From positions 1 to 28,909 of IMG/VR virus record IMGVR_UViG_3300035698_016379: 28,909 nt of DNA. One strand, written 5' to 3'. Made by a program: the position numbers and the translations under genes. The notes below the pieces were generated by a model. That model did no database searches, had not been told where the DNA came from, and was given only the letters and a program-made list of their open reading frames with translations. This stretch comes from a virus. This document shows positions 5,053-12,156 of the stretch, piece by piece (position 1 is the first letter of the stretch; each line of letters opens with the position of its first letter).

Positions 5053-5646
5053 ATGAACAAAAGTGAATCAGTAAGAGATTTAACAGCGGCACTTTGCAAA
5101 GCAAGACTGGAGATGACAAATCTATCAAAGGATAAAAGTGGATATGGGTACACTTATGCCGACCTTGGCCAGCTCATCGATGCTTGTATTCCTATTCTCT
5201 GTAAGCATGCCGTGCTGTTGATGCAGCCTGTACATATTGTCGATAATCGCGTGTGCATAGAGACAATACTGATGCTCGGCGACCAATTTGTATCCGAGAC
5301 CCTTAGCCTTCCTGTCCTTAGCGCCAAAAGCATGAATGAAGTCCAATGCATCGGCTCTGTCATCACCTATGGGCGACGATACGCGCTTAGCAGCATGTTA
5401 GGCATAGCTCAGGAGGACAGTGACGCAGCTGAGCTTAGAGACAAGAGGGCGGCTGTCGAGGAGCGCGCAACTGAAGCCACAATAACATTAGATCAGGCCG
5501 AGGAGATTGTTGAACTAGCTAAGCAGACCAGCACCGACTTATCTAAAATATTGTCATATTTTAAGATATTTAGCATTGCTGACCTGCCGGAATCAAGGTT
5601 TGAGCAAGTCATGAAGAGGTTGCGGGCGCCGCAAGAGCAAGCATGA
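5053..5646 (+). CDS. erf: ERF-family single-strand annealing protein
   Basis: 197 residues from the ATG at 5053; AGGA lies about 10 bases upstream. The frame is open upstream to 4990, but that start lies inside the previous gene. Family features: GYGYTYADLGQLID near residues 30-43, a middle region with IPILCKH, and GSVITYGRRYALSSMLGIAQEDSDA at about 101-125 (family signature). The C-terminal third is variable and charged. ERF proteins bind single strands and anneal complementary DNA, supporting recombination and genome circularisation or concatemer formation. It overlaps the exonuclease gene as ATGA, so the pair is translationally coupled like Red beta/exo. Confidence 0.92.
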   Translation: MNKSESVRDLTAALCKARLEMTNLSKDKSGYGYTYADLGQLIDACIPILCKHAVLLMQPVHIVDNRVCIETILMLGDQFVSETLSLPVLSAKSMNEVQCIGSVITYGRRYALSSMLGIAQEDSDAAELRDKRAAVEERATEATITLDQAEEIVELAKQTSTDLSKILSYFKIFSIADLPESRFEQVMKRLRAPQEQA

Positions 5647-6245
5647 CAATACATAACGTTGAGCAGCGCAGTGATGAATGGTTTTCATTGCGCCGCGGAA
5701 AAATCACAGGTTCTAATGCCGACAGACTTCTGACCCCGGCTAAGCGTAAAACCTACGCTCAAGAGCTGCTGGTTGAGACGTTAACTTGCAACACGACAGA
5801 GTCTTTCACCAATGAAGCTATGCAGTGGGGCATCGATCATGAAAACGATGCAATCGTGTGGTACGAATTCGAAACCCCCCACAGGGTCAGGTCTGTTGGG
5901 TTCGTCACACATGACGACCAGCCCAGCTTTGGAGCTTCGCCAGATGGGTTCATAGGCGACGATGGGCTCATCGAAGTGAAATGCCCAAGCTCTAGAGTGC
6001 ACCTCGAACACTTAGAGTCAGGGCCGCCAAGTAAGTACGTCGCTCAAATTCAGTGGCAACTGTATGTATGCGGGAAATCATGGTGTGATTTCGTTAGCTT
6101 TGACCCGAGATTCAATGATGACCTGAGCGGCTGCATCTTTCGCATAAAAAGAGATGAAGCCTATATAGAAAAGCTAAAAGAAGGCGCCGATAAAGTCTTA
6201 GAGTATATGGAGCGCTTCAAATCAAAGATGTCTAAAAGCTTTTAA
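5643..6245 (+). CDS. YqaJ/lambda-Exo type recombination exonuclease
   Basis: 200 residues. Motifs in order: QRSDEWFSLRRGKITGS (residues 8-24), MQWGIDHENDA (60-70, with the Glu of the first metal motif), FGASPDGFIGDDGLIEVK (96-113, with Asp101 and Glu111-x-Lys113) and AQIQWQLYVCGK (134-145). These are the PD-(D/E)xK active-site elements of lambda exonuclease and YqaJ. The enzyme should degrade one strand of linear duplex DNA to make 3' single strands for the ERF protein encoded just upstream (ATGA overlap) and coated by SSB. It is a two-component phage recombinase. Confidence 0.95.
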   Translation: MTIHNVEQRSDEWFSLRRGKITGSNADRLLTPAKRKTYAQELLVETLTCNTTESFTNEAMQWGIDHENDAIVWYEFETPHRVRSVGFVTHDDQPSFGASPDGFIGDDGLIEVKCPSSRVHLEHLESGPPSKYVAQIQWQLYVCGKSWCDFVSFDPRFNDDLSGCIFRIKRDEAYIEKLKEGADKVLEYMERFKSKMSKSF

Positions 6246-6272
6246 GACTGTAAAATGTGAAATGTAATATTA

Positions 6273-6290
6273 ATGTTCTACGTAGAACAT
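6273..6290. promoter_or_regulatory. Perfect 18-bp palindrome upstream of the 6301 gene
   Basis: ATGTTCTACGTAGAACAT is fully self-complementary. It ends 10 bases before the 6301 start codon and 1 base before the GGAGG ribosome site. As DNA it is operator-like; as RNA it could form a hairpin that limits access to the ribosome site. A weak promoter-like pair (TTAAGA 6242-6247, TAATAT 6265-6270) lies just upstream. Confidence 0.6.
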
Positions 6291-6300
6291 CGGAGGCCTC

Positions 6301-6594
6301 ATGAATATTAGTGTTTTAACAGAATTAGCAGAAATTAAAGACTTTGTGCGCGCATGCTCGAAAGATAGAGAAATCCAAGGGTTCAACGTGTACGCATCAA
6401 TACATCCAGGCAGAAGCTACGTGTTCGCAAAAACCTGGCATCATGCGCAACCAAAGTACGTTCTGTCCGTCGAGATGGACTACACAAACCCCCTTCAGCG
6501 ACCCCTAATCTCTAATGCTATACACACAGGCCTTCACGGGTTTGAGATGACCCCCGAGGACATGGAAGCTGAAATGATTTCAAAAGAACACTAA
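6301..6594 (+). CDS. Hypothetical protein
   Basis: 97 residues, ATG 6 bases after GGAGG. Soluble, mixed alpha/beta character, with several aromatic and His residues (KTWHHAQPKY, HTGLHGFEM) and an acidic C-terminus. No family recognised. It lies between the exonuclease and the terminase genes, in the same direction. The palindrome at 6273-6290 just ahead of it suggests separate control from the upstream recombination genes. Confidence 0.65.
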   Translation: MNISVLTELAEIKDFVRACSKDREIQGFNVYASIHPGRSYVFAKTWHHAQPKYVLSVEMDYTNPLQRPLISNAIHTGLHGFEMTPEDMEAEMISKEH

Positions 6595-6603
6595 GGAGTA
6601 TTT

Positions 6604-6828
6604 ATGAACGATAGAATCAAACACAAAGTAGATATGAAGCTTTGCAGAGCAAAAAAGCACACCTTTATCCCTATTACCTGGAGAATGAGCACGACTACTA
6701 GATCAGTAACCGAGTTCGCTTGCTCCTCATGCCTTGTCACAATTGAAAGACGAGACGTGGAGGTGTTTAACCAGCAAATAAACCGTGAAGTAGACGCAAG
6801 CAGCAGGAAGGAAGCCGAAGGTAAGTAA
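6604..6828 (+). CDS. Small CxxC protein, hypothetical
   Basis: 74 residues, ATG 5 bases after AAGGAG, 9 bases past the previous stop. CSSC at residues 40-43, with Cys14 and His19 upstream, could form a zinc-binding site. The C-terminal part is hydrophilic and helical. Otherwise unrecognised. It is the second of three small genes between the exonuclease and TerL. Confidence 0.6.
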   Translation: MNDRIKHKVDMKLCRAKKHTFIPITWRMSTTTRSVTEFACSSCLVTIERRDVEVFNQQINREVDASSRKEAEGK

Positions 6829-6906
6829 CCCAAGGCAATAAAGCAAAGCGTAATGCCCCAAACGAACTAGGGCACCACTGATCAAATTCACCATGTAGGA
6901 GTCAAT

Positions 6907-7083
6907 ATGACTGACTATACTTTAAAATATCAACACCTGATTGGCAAGACCTCAGGTCATTTGGCGGTATTGAGCATAAGCAGAAAAGCCGGAGCGAGTA
7001 TTAAGCTTCTATGTAAGTGCGAATGCGGGAAGGCAACATCATGTAGCAATGCGAATCAACATAGAAAGAGCAAAGAAGCATGA
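6907..7083 (+). CDS. Short zinc-ribbon-like phage protein coupled to TerL
   Basis: 58 residues, ATG 5 bases after TAGGAG. The beginning (LIGKTSGHLAVLSI) and the later LLCKCECGK resemble the first half of a widespread small phage protein whose longer members read LIGKxFGRLxVI, then CxCxCG, and usually end in SCGC. Here the ending is replaced by NANQHRKSKEA and the stop overlaps the TerL start as ATGA. It may be a shortened member kept to couple TerL translation, since TerL itself has only a weak ribosome site. Family resemblance is from memory of the pattern. Confidence 0.6.
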   Translation: MTDYTLKYQHLIGKTSGHLAVLSISRKAGASIKLLCKCECGKATSCSNANQHRKSKEA

Positions 7084-8402
7084 CCAAGATACTTACTAAG
7101 TTCGTTCCACGACCGTACCAGCAGCCAATTATGAGGGCCTTTCTGTTAGGTGAGCTTAAGAGGTTTTTGTTAGTTAGTCACCGTAGGTCGGGAAAAGATA
7201 CTCTTTCATTTAATTTGCTTTTTATGGGGGCCCTAATGAGAAAAGGGCTGTTTTTACATCTCCTGCCTAAAATAGGGCAATCAGCTTCCGTTATATGGCA
7301 TGGGAGAGGAAAAGACGGGAATAGCTTCAGGTCATATATCCCTAAAGAGCTTGTTGCCAAGGTGAATCATTCTACCATGACCATCACGCTCATCAACGGT
7401 TCACGCATCAGAATTACGGGGGCGGATAACTATGAAGCGTTAATTGGCTCTAACCCTCTTGGGATTGTCTTTAGTGAGATGCAATCTATCGACCCCAGAG
7501 CTTGGGACTACCTCCGTCCCATACTAAGTGAAAACGATGGCTTTGCTATATTTTTGGGAACTCCTCGTGGGCTCAACCACTTTTACGACATGTACGAGAG
7601 CACAAAAGATAACCCAGCGTGGCACACACAGCTTCTTACCGTTGACGACACCAGGAAATGGGATGGCACCCCAGTCATTACACCTGAGATAATAGAAGAA
7701 GAGCGTCGTGCAGGCATGTCATCTGACTTAATACTTCAGGAATTTTATTGCTCATTCACCGCTGCAATTCAAAATGCTTACTTCGCTAACGAGATGAAAA
7801 TCATACGCGACAAGGGCAATATCAAAGAGTTCGAAATCGACAAGAACCTGCTGGTCTTCACATCGTGGGATTTGGGCATCTCAGACGCTATGGCCGTTGG
7901 GTTTTACCAGTGCAATGCAAAAGGTGAGATGTTCATGTTCCACCACATCGAAGAATCCGGCTATGGGCTCGAATATTACATAGACCAGCTGCATCGTGTC
8001 AGAGAAAAGTACGGATTCACGCGATACGGTACGCACTTCTTCCCGCATGATGTGAAAGTTCGCGAACTCGGCACTGGAAAGACACGTTTTGAGATGCTCA
8101 GAAAAGCAGGACTAAATATATTTGTCGTGCCCCGGACAAGCATTCAAGAGCGCATACAATGTGCAAGGTCCTTGCTGCCGGATATGATTATACATCCGCG
8201 CTGTAAGCACATGATTCGGTGCTTAGATGAGTTTCACGCCAAGAAAGATGCAAGGAAAGGAGTATCCACGGGACCTGAACACGATTGGAGCTCCCATTCC
8301 GCAGATATGTTTTCGTACTTCGCTACAGGCTTCCTACATTCTATGGACCCTGACAAAGCCCGCAAGATTACGAGCTATGCCAAGCTACTTCCGCTGAACT
8401 AA
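7080..8402 (+). CDS. terL: Terminase large subunit (packaging ATPase-nuclease)
   Basis: 440 residues. ATPase: HRRSGKD Walker A (residues 34-40), GIVFSE Walker B with catalytic Glu (128-133) and GTPRG coupling motif (160-164). RNase H-like nuclease: SWDLGISD with Asp264, FPHD with Asp324, and HDWSSHSADM (401-410) carrying the last acidic residues. It cuts concatemers and pumps DNA through the portal. It is translationally coupled to the 6907 gene (ATGA). The gene is on the plus strand in the recombination operon, while TerS and all head genes are on the minus strand. Its last 4 bases overlap the end of the convergent 8399 gene, with no obvious terminator between them. Confidence 0.96.
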   Translation: MTKILTKFVPRPYQQPIMRAFLLGELKRFLLVSHRRSGKDTLSFNLLFMGALMRKGLFLHLLPKIGQSASVIWHGRGKDGNSFRSYIPKELVAKVNHSTMTITLINGSRIRITGADNYEALIGSNPLGIVFSEMQSIDPRAWDYLRPILSENDGFAIFLGTPRGLNHFYDMYESTKDNPAWHTQLLTVDDTRKWDGTPVITPEIIEEERRAGMSSDLILQEFYCSFTAAIQNAYFANEMKIIRDKGNIKEFEIDKNLLVFTSWDLGISDAMAVGFYQCNAKGEMFMFHHIEESGYGLEYYIDQLHRVREKYGFTRYGTHFFPHDVKVRELGTGKTRFEMLRKAGLNIFVVPRTSIQERIQCARSLLPDMIIHPRCKHMIRCLDEFHAKKDARKGVSTGPEHDWSSHSADMFSYFATGFLHSMDPDKARKITSYAKLLPLN

Positions 8403-8659
8403 TATAGTCCCGGCTTTGTGCGATGAACTTCAAACGTCGCATCAGATTCTTCAGCTGACCAAGGCGTTATATCTATAACGTCTTTTAAAGCTTCGTCATC
8501 GAGCCCAAGATGCCGCTCAATATAGTTTTCCACATGGATTTCGATTGTCTCTTCGATGATATTGTCGTCACCTCGCAATTTTGCTGATGCAAGACCTGCT
8601 GCCACGCCTATTGCGATGATTGTTAAGATTATCGCTACTCCGCCGTCATAAGTTTTCAT
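8399..8659 (-). CDS. Single-transmembrane hypothetical protein (last late gene)
   Basis: 86 residues from the ATG at 8659, which has GGAGG with 6-base spacing; an in-frame ATG at 8683 lacks one. One hydrophobic helix covers about residues 6-26 (GGVAIILTIIAIGVAAGLASA). An acidic soluble domain follows (DDNIIEETIEIHVENYIERHLG, then LDDEALKDVI). No family recognised. A membrane protein at the end of the late operon, in a genome without a recognised holin, spanin or endolysin, makes a lysis role worth considering. A virion-associated role is equally possible. Confidence 0.65.
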   Translation of the reverse strand: MKTYDGGVAIILTIIAIGVAAGLASAKLRGDDNIIEETIEIHVENYIERHLGLDDEALKDVIDITPWSAEESDATFEVHRTKPGLY

Positions 8660-8683
8660 TCTCTGCCTCCATGCAGGTATCAT

Positions 8684-9067
8684 TTATTTAGGGCCTTTCT
8701 CTTTCTCTTTCTTTCGTTCTTTATATCTTTCATCGCTAGCGTCCCACTTTGCTTGCGCTTCGTTCCAAGAGTATTCAAACTCCTCGGAAAAGTCCGGCAT
8801 TTTAGTAGGCGCGTCCCACTGACCTGTTTCTTTATCTAGTGTCCAGCTTGCGTGGGGCTTGGGCATAACAAATCCGCCAACTTCAGCATCATATTTAGAT
8901 CCCAGGCTCGCTTTTAACTTCACTGGTGCACTTTTAGAATAGTTTACTTTACGCCATGTTCCAAGGAATGTTGACGCGCACCACTTTTCTCCATCTTCTA
9001 TAGAATCATCGACTACTATTACTCTTACGACAACGTTGTCATGACCTAGCTCTGCATAATATGCCAT
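8684..9067 (-). CDS. Tail-associated hypothetical protein (aromatic-rich)
   Basis: 127 residues, ATG after GAGGAT. It begins MAYYAELGHDNVVVRVIVVDD and contains EKWCAS, GTWRKVNYS, GSKYDAEVGGFVMPKPHASWTLD and QWDAPT. From memory this spacing of Trp, Pro and Gly matches a small protein often encoded beside tail-fiber genes in marine cyanophages and other marine phages. The C-terminus is a charged KERKKEKEKGPK tail. It follows the glycine-rich fiber gene and probably is a fiber component or accessory. Function not established. Confidence 0.65.
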   Translation of the reverse strand: MAYYAELGHDNVVVRVIVVDDSIEDGEKWCASTFLGTWRKVNYSKSAPVKLKASLGSKYDAEVGGFVMPKPHASWTLDKETGQWDAPTKMPDFSEEFEYSWNEAQAKWDASDERYKERKKEKEKGPK

Positions 9068-9081
9068 TTTTATCCTCTATA

Positions 9082-9900
9082 TTAAGTAAGGTATCTTATT
9101 ATTACGACACCAGAGCCACCGTCTTCGCCAAGCTGATCTGATAATCCACCGGCATAAGCACCACCACCGCCACCGCCAGTGTTTGCTGTTCCCGCTGTTC
9201 CTGCTCCATCGTTTGTGTTCCAGCCGCGTCCTCCGCCGCCAATTCCGCCTTGCCCATCTGATCCGCCTGCGGCGCCGCCACCACCACCAGCCCGCGTCAC
9301 AGCAGACCCCGTGATAGAGCTTGAGGTTCCTGCGCCACCTGTTCCGCCAGACGCTCCCGCAACACCGACCGCGGTATGGCCACCACCACCACCACCTGAG
9401 CCGCTGGTTCCGTTGTAATTTCCTTCTCCACCATCGGACCCTTGAGACCCAGTACCCACGCCAGTGTCGTCACCTGTACCACCACCTGAACCACCTGAAC
9501 CAGCAGTATTGTTTCGATAACCTCCTCCGCCACCTCCTGTACCAGTGTTCAAATTAAAGGAAGAGCCGCTACCGTTTACTCCATTTACCCTAACTGTCGT
9601 CGACACGCCTCCAGCACCAACAGCAACAGTATAGGAAGCGGTTATAACAGATGAAACCCCGGTTATGTAACCGCCGGCTCCACCACCACCCCCTCTGTCA
9701 ACGTTATGCGCCGCTCCTCCGGATCCACCACCACCAATTATTAAATAATCAACATTCCCAGATCCTGCGGTGACTTCAAATGTTCCGGAGCTGTTAAACG
9801 TATGAATCGTGTACCCGCCAGAGGTTGTAATCGTCCCGCCAGTTGCAGTTATCCCCGAACCAGCAGAAGCGACTATATAGCTGTTTACAAGAAAGCTCAT
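9082..9900 (-). CDS. Glycine-rich tail-fiber tip/adhesin-like protein
   Basis: 272 residues. Residues about 30-60 read YTIHTFNSSGTFEV, then VDYLIIGGGG, and the C-terminus ends GGSGVVIIRYLT. Between them lie many poly-Gly runs separated by short variable loops. This frame around a glycine-rich sandwich is typical of phage adhesins at fiber ends, where polyglycine helices pack and the loops contact the receptor. GAGGT precedes the ATG. It lies directly downstream of the long T7-like fiber gene, which would carry it. The low-complexity coding makes it a likely site of variation. Confidence 0.75.
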   Translation of the reverse strand: MSFLVNSYIVASAGSGITATGGTITTSGGYTIHTFNSSGTFEVTAGSGNVDYLIIGGGGSGGAAHNVDRGGGGGAGGYITGVSSVITASYTVAVGAGGVSTTVRVNGVNGSGSSFNLNTGTGGGGGGYRNNTAGSGGSGGGTGDDTGVGTGSQGSDGGEGNYNGTSGSGGGGGGHTAVGVAGASGGTGGAGTSSSITGSAVTRAGGGGGAAGGSDGQGGIGGGGRGWNTNDGAGTAGTANTGGGGGGAYAGGLSDQLGEDGGSGVVIIRYLT

Positions 9901-9903
9901 ATG

Positions 9904-12156
9904 TTAAGACCTCGTTCCGATAAGGGTCACCTTTAAGCCAGACCCCGTCAGAGTTGATCCCACCTGGTCTATGTCCACTGTTATCTCTGCGTCATCTGCA
10001 AGCGCAGAATCAGAAATGACAGGGGCCGTCGCAGCCGTAGTTGACGTTTTCTCAGAATCATCGATAGTTATCTTTGTGCTCAATATTGTAGAACCAGACT
10101 CATTGATATCAACCGTTACTGTTGCGCCGGTGGGGGCGCTTCGAACACTTGCACGAACTTCTGTAAGAGTGACAGCTGTTGGCATTCTAAACGTCACTTT
10201 CGCAGTGCCCACCGAGAGATCTGATTCTTCATTGCTTGCGGCAATCGTCATCTCGAAAGGAATAGCGGCAAAAGAAGGTGCAGATCCTGCCCCGTTGCTT
10301 GTCAAAACATGACCGCTTGTCCCTGCTGAAACAACATCAGGAACCCCCAACGCGCTCCAGGTTATGAGCTCTCCTGCGGTTGAGTTCGCCAGGCTTGATA
10401 CGGGGACATTGCTAAGGGTATTAGAATCAACATCTATGGATTTGTTGGTTAAGGTGTCTGTTGTTGCTTGACCTACCAGGGTATCGGTAGCAGACGGCAA
10501 AGTCAGAGTAACATTAGCAGTGCTTGCAGGACCGGCCAAAGTGGCTCCGTTAGTACCATTGTCAGTCCCCTCTAAAAACTTAAATCGTGCTGACGTGGTC
10601 GTTGTCTCGGATGTGTAGCCAGAAGCCAGTTCGGTCAGGTCTTCATCATATGCCTGAACATCGCTTCCGATTGTCAGACCAAGTGAAGCTCTAGCCGTAG
10701 CGCCTGTCTCAGCAACCCAGTTCGCTCCATCTCCTACAATAATATTGCTGTCCGTGACGGCAAGGCCGGCAAGGTCCGTTAATCGAGCGCTTGATGCCTG
10801 AACATCCGTTCCAATCGTTAGGCCAAGAGAGGTTCTGGCAGTAGAACCAGACTCGGCAACCCAGTTTGCACCGTCACCTACGATGATATTACTGTCTGTG
10901 ACCGCGAGGCCGGCGATGTCTGATAGTCGAGCGCTTGATGCCTGAACATCCGTTCCAATCGTCAGTCCAAGAGAGGTTCTAGCGGTGGCGCCAGACTCAG
11001 CTACCCAGTTCGCTCCATCTCCTACAATAATATTGCTATCAGTAACGGCAAGGCCTGCAATATCCGATAGTCGAGCGCTAGATCCCTGATACGTTCCAGT
11101 GGTCGGCGTCAAATCAATGGCAGAATCAGGCATTGTTATCGTGCGAGTCGTTGCTGTCGATATTGCAGAAACTTCAAACGCCAACTCTTTTGTTGCATCG
11201 CCGTTGTCCTGGATTCTAAAAGTAGAGTCGTCAAACTCGGTCACGTCAGCGGCAAGGTCAGCGATGGATTGTGCTGTAACCGTTGCGAATGAGTCCGCGT
11301 CATCTGAATCTTGAATGAGCACCTTGTCTGCTGCTGCCACCGTCGCGGCCGGAATCGTCGCGCCTGAAATCAAGTTGTCTACTGCTGCACTTTTCGTTGA
11401 AGCGCCTGTGCCACCATCGGCAACGGCGACATCAGTGCCGCTTGGGGCGTAATAATCTGTGCCCTGAGATGCAATTCCGACGGTTCCCACGGATGCGGCG
11501 GTTGTGTTCTTCATGATGCCGGTGGCTAAACTGCCTAGAACTTGCGCATTTGGCAGCAGAGCTTCAGCCGTTCCCACAATATAATCTGCTTCATTGAGAA
11601 CAAGCCCTTGAATCGTGCTTACCAAAACTTTCGTGATGTCATCGGGAGAGTCTCCAGCGTTGCCTCTTCCAATCCATATTTCATTATTGTCGAGCAACGG
11701 CACCTTAACATTGTCTTGTCGATACGTCGGAGATATGCGCTCTGAGCGATTATAGCCTACGCTGAGCTCTTGAGCTTCGGTTGAAATCTGCTTGTCATAC
11801 ATGACGTTGTCGTTAAAATCGTTGTTTAAATCAGACTTTTTGAGCGTCACAGACTGGTCATAAATTGCGGAGCGGTCGATAGCTTTGTCGCCCACTACTG
11901 TAATTATGTCGCCGGTCACGGCGCCGGTGACTAAAACAATCGTGCCGCCGGACGCCGAATTTTCTCCTGTGACTGTGTAGTGAGTTGTTAGCGTCAGCAG
12001 GTCGTCAGCATCGGACGCATCAGAGCCGGCTATTCGTTGATAAACTTTGAGGTCGCCATCGGCTTTGATGGGGAAAGTGTAGCTAAAAGTCGTCTGTAGA
12101 TTCGTTGCTACGTACTGTACCCGGGTCGGTACACTGTTGATTGCTATGTTAGCCAT
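9904..12156 (-). CDS. Tail fiber protein with T7 gp17-like N-terminus
   Basis: 750 residues. Residues about 1-150 match the virion-attachment domain of T7-type fibers: VQYVATNLQTTFSYTFPI, DGDLKVY, THYTVTGEN, TGDIITVVGDKAIDRSAIYD. A long shaft follows with common fiber phrases (DGGTGAST, LTNKSIDVDSNTLSNV) and three 48-residue repeats at about 357-500. The C-terminus (about 650-750) is a separate beta-rich domain. The start codon overlaps the stop of the upstream ejection-protein gene by one base. The fiber should attach to the nozzle and reach the cell receptor, perhaps with the glycine-rich protein at its tip. Confidence 0.85.
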   Translation of the reverse strand: MANIAINSVPTRVQYVATNLQTTFSYTFPIKADGDLKVYQRIAGSDASDADDLLTLTTHYTVTGENSASGGTIVLVTGAVTGDIITVVGDKAIDRSAIYDQSVTLKKSDLNNDFNDNVMYDKQISTEAQELSVGYNRSERISPTYRQDNVKVPLLDNNEIWIGRGNAGDSPDDITKVLVSTIQGLVLNEADYIVGTAEALLPNAQVLGSLATGIMKNTTAASVGTVGIASQGTDYYAPSGTDVAVADGGTGASTKSAAVDNLISGATIPAATVAAADKVLIQDSDDADSFATVTAQSIADLAADVTEFDDSTFRIQDNGDATKELAFEVSAISTATTRTITMPDSAIDLTPTTGTYQGSSARLSDIAGLAVTDSNIIVGDGANWVAESGATARTSLGLTIGTDVQASSARLSDIAGLAVTDSNIIVGDGANWVAESGSTARTSLGLTIGTDVQASSARLTDLAGLAVTDSNIIVGDGANWVAETGATARASLGLTIGSDVQAYDEDLTELASGYTSETTTTSARFKFLEGTDNGTNGATLAGPASTANVTLTLPSATDTLVGQATTDTLTNKSIDVDSNTLSNVPVSSLANSTAGELITWSALGVPDVVSAGTSGHVLTSNGAGSAPSFAAIPFEMTIAASNEESDLSVGTAKVTFRMPTAVTLTEVRASVRSAPTGATVTVDINESGSTILSTKITIDDSEKTSTTAATAPVISDSALADDAEITVDIDQVGSTLTGSGLKVTLIGTRS
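10653..11084. repeat. Three 144-bp tandem repeats in the fiber gene
   Basis: Units begin at 10653, 10797 and 10941, each 144 bases (48 codons). The encoded unit contains ARLSDIAGLAVTDSNIIVGD, then GANWVAESGATAR and SLGLTIGTDVQA. Copies differ at scattered bases. They form part of the fiber shaft and could change in number by recombination. Confidence 0.85.

Noticed and set aside
9179-9557. Pro- and His-rich plus-strand frames
   Set aside because: Antisense of the glycine codons in the adhesin-like gene.
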